Shown piece after piece: positions 1 to 6,802 of a DNA stretch of 30,005 nucleotides. The DNA lies in the NCBI GenBank assembly GCA_031380885.1, contig JANMXL010000061.1, forward strand, positions 1-30,005, in the 5' to 3' direction. The notes below the pieces were generated by a model. It was not told the origin of the DNA and did not search any database. It saw nothing but the letters and a program-made list of their open reading frames with translations. Origin of the DNA: PBB1 sp031380885 (lineage in GTDB: Bacteria > Pseudomonadota > Gammaproteobacteria > Burkholderiales > Burkholderiaceae_C). Each line of letters starts with the position of its first letter. Positions within the stretch are counted from its first letter, which is position 1. Both the position numbers and the translations under genes were made by a program.

Positions 1-2
1 CC

Positions 3-269
3 ATGAACGCCCTGATCGACGAACGTGCCTTGAGCAAACTGCGCTGGCGTTGCCGGCGGGGGCTGCTGGAGAACGATCTGTTCGTCGAACGCTTTTTCAT
101 GCGCCACGAAACCAGCCTGACGCAGAGCCAGGCCGACGGCCTGCTGGCGCTGATGGACTTGTCGGACAACGACCTGCTGGACCTGTTGCTGGCGCGCCGG
201 GAGCCGGAAGACGGCTTGCTCGACGACAGCACCCTCGACGTCCTGCGCCTGATGCGCGAACCTCGATGA
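3..269 (+). CDS. sdhE: FAD assembly factor SdhE
   Basis: This 88-residue protein belongs to the SdhE/YgfY (CptB, DUF339) family, small cytoplasmic proteins that promote covalent FAD attachment to succinate dehydrogenase flavoprotein. The hallmark RGxxE-type motif is visible at residues 19-23 (RGLLE, after RCR), within a helical, charged sequence of the usual family length (about 80-95). The ATG lies two bases from the window edge and sits in an ATGA context, so an upstream gene, expected to be sdhB, could end in the TGA at 4-6; that cannot be seen. Citrate synthase follows after 54 bp, so both neighbours serve the TCA cycle. Confidence is high for the family; the start could be further upstream outside the window. 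Confidence 0.9.
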   Translation: MNALIDERALSKLRWRCRRGLLENDLFVERFFMRHETSLTQSQADGLLALMDLSDNDLLDLLLARREPEDGLLDDSTLDVLRLMREPR

Positions 270-323
270 GCCGCTGGCTGTAACACCTCCACCCCCACGA
301 CGACCTAGCCCCAAGGACCGACC

Positions 324-1634
324 ATGACCCCCTCCGACGTCAAAGCCACCCTGTCGTTCTCTGACGGCAGCCCGAGCATGGACTTGCCGATCTTCAAGGG
401 GTCGGTCGGCCCTGACGTGATCGACATCCGCAAGCTGTATGGGCAAACTGGCAAGTTCACCTACGACCCCGGTTTCCTGTCCACCGCGTCGTGCCAGTCG
501 AAGATCACCTACATCGATGGCGACAAGGGCGAGCTGCTGTACCGCGGCTACCCCATCGAGCAGCTGGCCACGAAGTGCGATTTCATGGAAACCTGCCATC
601 TTTTGCTGCACGGGGAGCTGCCGAACGCGACCCAGAAAGACGACTTCACCAAGCTTGTGACGCGCCACACCATGGTTAACGAGCAGATGCAGTTTTTCCT
701 GCGCGGATTCCGCCGCGATGCGCACCCGATGGCCATCATGACCGGCCTGGTCGGTGGCCTGTCGGCGTTCTATCACGACAGCACCGACATCAATAACCCC
801 GAGCACCGCGAGATCTCGGCCATCCGCTTGATCGCCAAGATGCCGACGCTCGTGGCCATGGCCTACAAGTACTCTGTCGGCCAGCCCTACATCTACCCGA
901 AGAACGACCTCAGCTACGCCGGCAACTTCATGCGCATGATGTTCGCCACGCCATGCGAGGACTACGTGCCGAACGACGTGCTGGTGCGCGCGATGGATCG
1001 CATTTTCATCCTCCACGCCGACCACGAGCAGAACGCCAGCACCTCGACGGTGCGCCTCTGCGGCTCGTCGGGCACCAACCCGTTCGCCGCGATTGCAGCG
1101 GGCGTGGCCTGCCTGTGGGGCCCGGCGCACGGTGGCGCCAACGAGGCCGCGCTGAACATGTTGGAAGACGTGCAGAAGATGGGCGGCGTCGAGAAGATCG
1201 GCGAGTTCATCAAGCAGGTCAAGGACAAGAACTCGAACGTCAAGCTGATGGGCTTCGGGCACCGCGTCTACAAAAACTACGACCCGCGCGCCAAGCTGAT
1301 GCGCGAAACCTGCCACGAAGTGCTGACCGCGATGGGCAAGAACAACGACCCGATCCTGAAGCTGGCAATGGCGCTGGAGAAGATCGCGCTGGAAGACGAT
1401 TACTTCGTGTCGCGCAAGCTGTACCCGAACGTCGATTTCTATTCGGGCATCGTGCAGCGCGCGATCGGCATCCCGGTGTCGCTTTTCACCGCCATCTTCG
1501 CGCTGGCCCGCACGGTCGGCTGGATCGCTCAGTTGAACGAGATGATCAGCGACCCCGAGTACAAGATCGGCCGCCCGCGGCAGCTGTTCAACGGCTCGCC
1601 TGCCCGTGACGTGAAGCTGATCGGCGAACGCTGA
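324..1634 (+). CDS. gltA: Citrate synthase (type II, hexameric class)
   Basis: Citrate synthase condenses oxaloacetate with acetyl-CoA to give citrate, the entry step of the TCA cycle in the cytoplasm. The 436-residue length matches the Gram-negative type. The catalytic triad is readable: His269 in HGGANEA, His313 in GFGHRVYKNYDPR and Asp371 in PNVDFYSG. An AAGGA ribosome binding site at 313-317 lies six bases before the ATG. It follows sdhE by 54 bp and is closed by a rho-independent terminator just after the stop, so it is probably the last gene of an sdh-gltA transcript. Nothing is missing or unusual. Confidence 0.97.
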   Translation: MTPSDVKATLSFSDGSPSMDLPIFKGSVGPDVIDIRKLYGQTGKFTYDPGFLSTASCQSKITYIDGDKGELLYRGYPIEQLATKCDFMETCHLLLHGELPNATQKDDFTKLVTRHTMVNEQMQFFLRGFRRDAHPMAIMTGLVGGLSAFYHDSTDINNPEHREISAIRLIAKMPTLVAMAYKYSVGQPYIYPKNDLSYAGNFMRMMFATPCEDYVPNDVLVRAMDRIFILHADHEQNASTSTVRLCGSSGTNPFAAIAAGVACLWGPAHGGANEAALNMLEDVQKMGGVEKIGEFIKQVKDKNSNVKLMGFGHRVYKNYDPRAKLMRETCHEVLTAMGKNNDPILKLAMALEKIALEDDYFVSRKLYPNVDFYSGIVQRAIGIPVSLFTAIFALARTVGWIAQLNEMISDPEYKIGRPRQLFNGSPARDVKLIGER

Positions 1635-1656
1635 GCCGGCCGGTTTTTACCCTGAG

Positions 1657-1684
1657 AACCCGGCCTGGTGCCGGGTTTCTTGTT
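1657..1684 (+). terminator. Rho-independent terminator after gltA
   Basis: An 8-bp perfect stem (AACCCGGC at 1657-1664, GCCGGGTT at 1670-1677) with a five-base loop is followed by a T-rich run (TTCTTGTTT). It starts 22 bp after the gltA stop and separates the TCA genes from the leucine genes. Confidence 0.8.
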
Positions 1685-1712
1685 TGCGCGTGTGGCGCGG
1701 TGAACCCTTTGC

Positions 1713-1741
1713 TGCGGCGCATCACGGGCCGCGCCTAAAAT
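1713..1741 (+). promoter_or_regulatory. Candidate promoter upstream of leuC
   Basis: A TAAAAT hexamer at 1736-1741 stands out in GC-rich sequence 31 bp before the leuC ATG, just downstream of the gltA terminator, and is a good sigma-70 minus 10 candidate. The corresponding minus 35 position (TGCGGC at 1713-1718, 17-bp spacer) matches the consensus poorly. No leader peptide with leucine codons or attenuator hairpin was seen. Confidence 0.35.
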
Positions 1742-1772
1742 CACAAGTTCCGTTTTTTAAAAGTCACCACCC

Positions 1773-3182
1773 ATGGGCCGCACGCTCTACGACAAACTCT
1801 GGGACGAGCATGTCGTTCACACCGAGGACGACGGCACGACCGTGCTGTACATCGATCGCCACCTGGTCCACGAAGTGACCAGCCCGCAGGCCTTCGAGGG
1901 GCTGGACCTGGCCCATCGCAAGGTCTGGCGCCTGTCGGCCAACCTGGCGGTCAGTGATCACAACGTGCCGACCACCGACCGCTCGCACGGCATCGCCGAT
2001 CCGGTCTCGAAGCTGCAGGTCGATACGCTCGACGCCAACTGCGACCGCGTCGGCATCACCCAGTTCAAGATGAACGACCGTCGGCAGGGCATCGTCCACG
2101 TGATCGGGCCGGAGCAGGGGGCGACGCTGCCGGGCATGACCGTGGTCTGCGGTGACTCGCACACCTCGACGCATGGTGCCTTCGGCGCGCTGGCGCACGG
2201 CATCGGCACCAGCGAGGTCGAGCATGTGCTGGCCACGCAGACGCTGCTGGCGAAGAAAGCAAAGAACCTGCTGATCCGCATCGACGGCGTGCTGTCCCCG
2301 GGGTGCGGCGCCAAGGACCTGGTGTTGGCCGTCATCGGCAAGATCGGCACCGCCGGCGGCACCGGCTACACGATCGAGTTCGCCGGTTCCGCCATCCGCG
2401 CGCTGAGCATGGAAGGCCGGATGACGGTGTGCAACATGGCGATCGAGGCCGGGGCGCGCGCCGGGCTGATCGCCGTCGACGACACCACGATCGCGTATGT
2501 GCAGGGCCGCCCCTACACGCCGACCGGCGTCGAATGGGAGCACGCCGTCATCTACTGGCGCACGCTGCATTCCGATGCGGACGCGACGTTCGATGCGGTG
2601 ATCGAGCTGGACGCAGCGGCCATCCGCCCGCAGGTCACCTGGGGCACCTCGCCCGAGATGGTGCTGTCGATCGAGGACCGGGTGCCCGACCCACAGCGCG
2701 AAAAAGACGCTAACAAGCGCGGCGCGATCGAGCGCGCGCTGGCCTACATGGCGTTGGAGCCGAATAAACCGATTGCCGAGATCCTGGTCGACAAGGTGTT
2801 CATCGGTTCGTGCACCAACTCACGCATCGAAGACATGCGCGAAGCCGCTGCGGTGGTGCGCAAGCTAGGCCGCAAGCTCGCGGCGAACGTGAAGCTGGCG
2901 CTGGTCGTGCCGGGTTCGGGTCTGGTCAAGGAACAGGCGGAGCGGGAAGGGCTGGATCTGGTGTTCAAGGCGGCTGGCTTCGAGTGGCGCGAGCCCGGCT
3001 GCTCGATGTGCCTGGCGATGAACGCCGACCGGCTGGAGCCCGGCGAGCGCTGCGCTTCAACGTCGAACCGCAATTTCGAAGGCCGCCAGGGCGCGGGGGG
3101 CCGCACCCACCTGGTCAGCCCGGCGATGGCTGCCGCAGCGGCGATCGAAGGGCATTTCGTCGACGTGCGACGCCTGCTTTGA
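1773..3182 (+). CDS. leuC: 3-isopropylmalate dehydratase, large subunit
   Basis: LeuC is the iron-sulfur subunit of isopropylmalate isomerase, which converts 2-isopropylmalate to 3-isopropylmalate in leucine biosynthesis together with LeuD. The 469 residues match the bacterial family. The three [4Fe-4S] cysteines are present: Cys347 in FIGSCTNSR, and Cys410 and Cys413 in EPGCSMC. The aconitase-family segment VCGDSHTSTHGAFG is also intact. The N terminus MGRTLYDKLWDEHVV is typical of the family and supports the ATG, although the ribosome binding site is weak. It opens the leuC-lipoprotein-leuD-membrane protein-leuB cluster. Confidence 0.97.
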   Translation: MGRTLYDKLWDEHVVHTEDDGTTVLYIDRHLVHEVTSPQAFEGLDLAHRKVWRLSANLAVSDHNVPTTDRSHGIADPVSKLQVDTLDANCDRVGITQFKMNDRRQGIVHVIGPEQGATLPGMTVVCGDSHTSTHGAFGALAHGIGTSEVEHVLATQTLLAKKAKNLLIRIDGVLSPGCGAKDLVLAVIGKIGTAGGTGYTIEFAGSAIRALSMEGRMTVCNMAIEAGARAGLIAVDDTTIAYVQGRPYTPTGVEWEHAVIYWRTLHSDADATFDAVIELDAAAIRPQVTWGTSPEMVLSIEDRVPDPQREKDANKRGAIERALAYMALEPNKPIAEILVDKVFIGSCTNSRIEDMREAAAVVRKLGRKLAANVKLALVVPGSGLVKEQAEREGLDLVFKAAGFEWREPGCSMCLAMNADRLEPGERCASTSNRNFEGRQGAGGRTHLVSPAMAAAAAIEGHFVDVRRLL

Positions 3183-3213
3183 ACCTTTCTCAAATCCAAG
3201 GACAACTCCCCAG

Positions 3214-3342
3214 ATGAAACGCATTGTTTTTGCCCTCGCCGCCGTGGTCGTGTTCCTCACCGGCTGCAACACCTTCCAAGGCATCGGCAAGGATGTCCAG
3301 CGCGCAGGCGAAGTCGTCGAAGACGCGGCCAAGAAGAAGTGA
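3214..3342 (+). CDS. Entericidin-like small lipoprotein
   Basis: A 42-residue ORF starting ATG reads MKRIVFALAAVVVFLTGC and then a short polar tail ending in three lysines. The basic start, hydrophobic core and lipobox LTGC (residues 15-18, acylated Cys18) are those of a signal-peptidase-II lipoprotein, and the tail (NTFQGIGKDVQRAGEVVEDA) follows the entericidin EcnA/EcnB pattern. Family members are small envelope lipoproteins; in enterobacteria EcnB is linked to stationary-phase lysis and EcnA opposes it. An AAGGA site lies at 3198-3202. The gene sits 31 bp after leuC and ends 7 bp before leuD, so it is probably transcribed with them. No second entericidin is visible, and its role in a leucine operon is unknown. 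The family call rests on pattern, not alignment. Confidence 0.8.
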   Translation: MKRIVFALAAVVVFLTGCNTFQGIGKDVQRAGEVVEDAAKKK

Positions 3343-3349
3343 GTTGCAG

Positions 3350-3994
3350 ATGAACCCGTTTCGCGAGCACAAGGGGCTGGTCGCCCCGATGGACCGTGAG
3401 AACGTCGACACCGACGCGATCATTCCGAAGCAGTTCCTGAAGTCGATCAAGAAGTCGGGCTTCGGCGTGAACCTGTTCGACGAATGGCGCTATCTCGACG
3501 CGGGCTATCCAGGCCAGGACCCGGCCACGCGCCGGCCGAACCCGGACTTCGTGCTGAACCAGCCGCGCTATCAAGGTGCCTCGGTGCTGATCGCGCGCAA
3601 GAACTTCGGCTGCGGCTCGTCGCGCGAGCACGCGCCGTGGGCGCTCGACCAGTACGGTTTCCGCGCCGTGATCGCGCCCAGCTTCGCCGACATCTTCTTT
3701 GGCAACTGCTTCAAGAACGGCCTGCTGCCGATCGTGTTGCCCGAGAGCGAAATGAACCGGCTGTTCGACGAGGTCGCGGCCTTCGTCGGCTACAGCCTGA
3801 CCATCGACCTGGCGCGCCAGGTCATCGTCAAGGCCGACGGCACCGAAATGCCGTTCGAGGTGCAGGCGTTTCGCAAGTTCTGCCTGCTCAATGGGTTCGA
3901 CGACATCGGCCTGACGCTGCGACACACTGACAAGATCAAGGCCTATGAAGCCGAGCGCCTGCTGAAGAAGCCATGGCTGGCGCACAGCCTCTGA
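3350..3994 (+). CDS. leuD: 3-isopropylmalate dehydratase, small subunit
   Basis: LeuD carries the swivelling substrate-recognition domain of isopropylmalate isomerase and works with LeuC. The 214-residue protein has the family start MNPFREHKGLVAPMDRENVD, the motif NFGCGSSREHAPWAL around residues 83-97, and the C-terminal AYEAERLLKKPWL. An open frame continues upstream to 3224, but that part overlaps the lipoprotein gene in another frame and bears no resemblance to LeuD, so the ATG at 3350 is chosen. The C-terminal end overlaps the next gene by 22 bp, suggesting translational coupling. Confidence 0.96.
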   Translation: MNPFREHKGLVAPMDRENVDTDAIIPKQFLKSIKKSGFGVNLFDEWRYLDAGYPGQDPATRRPNPDFVLNQPRYQGASVLIARKNFGCGSSREHAPWALDQYGFRAVIAPSFADIFFGNCFKNGLLPIVLPESEMNRLFDEVAAFVGYSLTIDLARQVIVKADGTEMPFEVQAFRKFCLLNGFDDIGLTLRHTDKIKAYEAERLLKKPWLAHSL

Positions 3995-4302
3995 GCAAGT
4001 TGCCGGCGGCATATGGCCGGCTTTACCGGTACCTGTCGCATCGGTGGTGGCTGGCGTTCCTTCTGATGGGTGTGAGCTTCGTGTGTTTCGGGCTGTTGAC
4101 GTTGAATTTGCTGCACCTGGTCAGCGCCAACATCAACTTCCTGGCGATGAACGGTCTCGACGCGGTGCGCGATGGCGGCCTGTTGCAGTTGTTCAGCCTG
4201 TTGGCTCTGGGGTATTTCGCGGCCGCGTTCTACGTGGTCTTCAAGCTCTGCGAGAAGGTGCTGGTCGAGAAACTGACCTATGGCAAACACAAAGGACCTT
4301 GA
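3973..4302 (+). CDS. Small membrane protein of the leu cluster, unknown function
   Basis: This 109-residue protein has two clear hydrophobic segments, about residues 26-49 and 68-90, separated by a polar loop, with basic residues before the first (RLYRYLSHRWW) and a lysine-rich C terminus (KLCEKVLVEKLTYGKHKG). This predicts a two-helix inner-membrane protein. I do not recognise a named family. Its start overlaps the last 22 bp of leuD and its stop is 3 bp before leuB, so it is almost certainly part of the same transcript. A GAAGAAG stretch precedes the ATG. Reading-frame length, codon use like the neighbours and tight packing argue that it is real. Its function is unknown; regulation or transport tied to branched-chain amino acids is only a guess. 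Confidence 0.8.
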   Translation: MAGAQPLSKLPAAYGRLYRYLSHRWWLAFLLMGVSFVCFGLLTLNLLHLVSANINFLAMNGLDAVRDGGLLQLFSLLALGYFAAAFYVVFKLCEKVLVEKLTYGKHKGP

Positions 4303-4305
4303 CCT

Positions 4306-5382
4306 GTGAACATTGCGATCCTGCCCGGTGACGGCATCGGCCCTGAAATCATGGCCGAGGCAGTGCGTGTGCTCGAGGTGCTCGACCTGCCGTACCGCAG
4401 CGAGACAGCGCTGGTCGGCGGCGCCGCCTACGCGGCCCATGGCCACCCACTGCCCGATGCCACGCTGAAGCTGGCGCAAAGCGCCGACGCGGTGCTGTTC
4501 GGTGCCGTCGGCGACTGGAAGTACGACACGCTGGAGCGTGCGCTGCGCCCCGAGCAGGCGATCCTGGGCCTGCGCCGGAACCTGCAGTTGTTCGCCAATT
4601 TCCGCCCGGCCATCTGCCACCCGCAACTCACACACGCATCGAGCCTGAAGCCTGAACTGGTGGCGGGGCTGGACATCCTGATCGTGCGCGAGCTGACCGG
4701 CGACATCTACTTCGGCCAGCCGCGCGGCCGTCGCGTGTCGCCCGATGGCGCCTTCGAGGGGCAGCAAGAAGCGTTCGACACGATGCGCTATTCGCGCCCC
4801 GAGATCGAGCGCATCGCGCATGTGGCGTTCCAGGCGGCGAGAAAGCGGAACAAGCGTCTGACCAGCGTCGACAAGGCCAACGTGCTGGAAACCTTTCAGT
4901 TCTGGCGCGACGTGGTGACCGAGGTGCATGCGCAGTACCCGGATGTGGCGCTCGACCACCTGTATGTGGACAACGCGGCGATGCAGCTGGTCAAGGCACC
5001 GAAGGCGTTCGATGTGATCGTCACTGGCAACATGTTCGGCGACATCCTGTCCGACGAAGCGGCGATGCTGACCGGCTCGATCGGCATGCTGCCGTCGGCA
5101 TCGCTGAACGCGGAGAATCGTGGTTTGTACGAGCCCAGCCATGGCAGCGCGCCGGACATCGCGGGCAAGAACATCGCGAACCCGCTGGCCACGATCCTGT
5201 CGCTGGCGATGATGCTGCGCTTCTCGCTGAACCAGCCCGAAGCAGCGCTGCGCATCGAAGCGGCGGTGACGAAGGTGCTGGAGTCGGGTCTGCGCACCGC
5301 GGACATCTGGTCCGAAGGCACGCAGCGTGTCGGCACCCGGGAGATGGGGTCGGCGGTTGTCGCGGCGGTGAAAGCGGCGTAA
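4306..5382 (+). CDS. leuB: 3-isopropylmalate dehydrogenase
   Basis: LeuB oxidises and decarboxylates 3-isopropylmalate to 2-oxoisocaproate with NAD, the third committed step of leucine synthesis. The 358 residues include the catalytic lysine Lys190 in VDKANVLET and the metal-binding aspartates Asp222 (VDNAAMQL), Asp246 and Asp250 (GDILSDEAAML). The NAD-binding GSAPDIAGKNIANP segment is also present. Translation starts at GTG, with an AAAGGA ribosome binding site inside the end of the preceding gene, and the protein begins with the expected NIAILPGDGIGPEI. It lies 3 bp after the small membrane protein gene and 38 bp before asd. Confidence 0.97.
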   Translation: MNIAILPGDGIGPEIMAEAVRVLEVLDLPYRSETALVGGAAYAAHGHPLPDATLKLAQSADAVLFGAVGDWKYDTLERALRPEQAILGLRRNLQLFANFRPAICHPQLTHASSLKPELVAGLDILIVRELTGDIYFGQPRGRRVSPDGAFEGQQEAFDTMRYSRPEIERIAHVAFQAARKRNKRLTSVDKANVLETFQFWRDVVTEVHAQYPDVALDHLYVDNAAMQLVKAPKAFDVIVTGNMFGDILSDEAAMLTGSIGMLPSASLNAENRGLYEPSHGSAPDIAGKNIANPLATILSLAMMLRFSLNQPEAALRIEAAVTKVLESGLRTADIWSEGTQRVGTREMGSAVVAAVKAA

Positions 5383-5420
5383 GTTGAGGCATTGAAGATT
5401 CGGGTTTGAAAGGCAAGGCG

Positions 5421-6575
5421 ATGAAGCTGGTCGGATTGGTGGGTTGGCGTGGGATGGTCGGTTCGGTGTTGCTCGACCGGATGCAGCAGGAGGGCGACTT
5501 CCCGCTGATCGAGCCGGTGTTCTTCAGCACCAGCAATGCCGGTGGCAAGGCGCCGGTGCAGGCGCGCAACGAATCGACCTTGAAGGACGCTTACGACATC
5601 GAGGCGCTCAAGCGCTGCGACATCGTCATCACCGCGCAGGGCGGCGACTACACGACCGAGGTGTTTCCGAAGCTGCGTGCCGCCGGTTGGAACGGTCACT
5701 GGATCGATGCCGCGTCGACGCTGCGGATGAAGAGCGATGCGGTGATCGTGCTCGACCCGGTCAACCTGCCGGTGATCGAGAACGCGCTGAAGCGCGGCGG
5801 GCGCAACTGGATCGGCGGCAACTGCACCGTCAGCTGCATGCTGATGGGCGTCGGGGCGCTGTACAAGGCGGGGTTGGTTGAATGGATGAGCACCCAGACC
5901 TACCAGGCGGCGTCGGGTGGCGGTGCGCAGCACATGCGTGAGCTGCTGAGCCAGTTCGGCGCACTGAACGGCGCGGTGCGCCCTCTGCTCGATGACCCGA
6001 AAAGCGCCATCCTCGACATCGACCGCGGCCTGCTGGCCAAGCAGCGTGCGTTGACCGAAGCCGAGACAGCGCAGTTCGGCGTGCCGCTGGCCGGCTCGCT
6101 GATCCCGTGGATCGACAAGGACCTGGGCGCAGGCAAGGGCCGCGATGACGACGGCTTCGGCGTCAGCCGGGAAGAGTGGAAGGGCGGCGCCGAAACCAAC
6201 AAGATCCTGGGTCAGGGTGAGGGCTTCGACCAAGCCGCCGTGCCGGTCGATGGTTTCTGCGTGCGCGTTGGCGCGATGCGCTGCCACAGCCAGGCGCTGC
6301 TGTTCAAGCTCAAGAAAAACGTGCCGCTGGCCGATATCGAGCAATTGATCGCGAACGACAACGCGTGGGTCAAGGTGGTGCCGAACAACCGGGAAGACAC
6401 CGTCCGGCAACTGACGCCGGTGGCCGTCACCGGCACGCTGGACATCCCGGTCGGTCGTTTGCGCAAGATGACGATGGGGCCGGAATACTTGGGCGCCTTC
6501 ACCATCGGGGACCAGCTGTTGTGGGGAGCGGCCGAGCCGCTGCGCAGGATGCTGCGCATCCTGCTCGAAGCCTGA
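5421..6575 (+). CDS. asd: Aspartate-semialdehyde dehydrogenase
   Basis: Asd reduces aspartyl phosphate to aspartate semialdehyde, the branch point to lysine/diaminopimelate, threonine and methionine. The 384-residue protein is of the long Gram-negative type: N-terminal NADP motif GLVGWRGMVGS, catalytic Cys135 in GGNCTVSCM, the QAASGGGAQHMREL segment and the later histidine in GAMRCHSQALL. The frame is open from a TTG at 5406, but the ATG at 5421 gives the canonical MKLVGLVGWRG start and has AAAGGC upstream, so it is preferred. It follows leuB by 38 bp and may share its transcript. A 7-bp inverted repeat (6622-6628 and 6657-6663) lies downstream without a T tract. Confidence 0.96.
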   Translation: MKLVGLVGWRGMVGSVLLDRMQQEGDFPLIEPVFFSTSNAGGKAPVQARNESTLKDAYDIEALKRCDIVITAQGGDYTTEVFPKLRAAGWNGHWIDAASTLRMKSDAVIVLDPVNLPVIENALKRGGRNWIGGNCTVSCMLMGVGALYKAGLVEWMSTQTYQAASGGGAQHMRELLSQFGALNGAVRPLLDDPKSAILDIDRGLLAKQRALTEAETAQFGVPLAGSLIPWIDKDLGAGKGRDDDGFGVSREEWKGGAETNKILGQGEGFDQAAVPVDGFCVRVGAMRCHSQALLFKLKKNVPLADIEQLIANDNAWVKVVPNNREDTVRQLTPVAVTGTLDIPVGRLRKMTMGPEYLGAFTIGDQLLWGAAEPLRRMLRILLEA

Positions 6576-6802
6576 GCGTCGCGAGCGGTGGCGCGGCCGT
6601 TGTCTTGGTACGACAGCTTGTCGCCTGAGGGCTGGATCAGTGCCGCTGGCGCCTTTTCAGGCGATGCATGAGCTTGTCACCGTATCTGCTTGATGCTATT
6701 GTGATTTGTTGAATTTATCTTCGTGATCGCCGCCCGTTGACAAGTGGCTGCGATCGTTTGGTGGAGCTGCATGACGGCTCGACCGCCTGGTTGGGAGACG
6801 CC

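Noticed and set aside
4896..6410. A 504-codon antisense frame over leuB and asd
   Set aside because: Composition is His/Arg/Asp-rich, as expected from antisense reading of GC-rich genes, with clear real genes on the other strand.
6622..6663. Inverted repeat after asd as a terminator
   Set aside because: The 7-bp arms are separated by 28 bases and no T-rich run follows.
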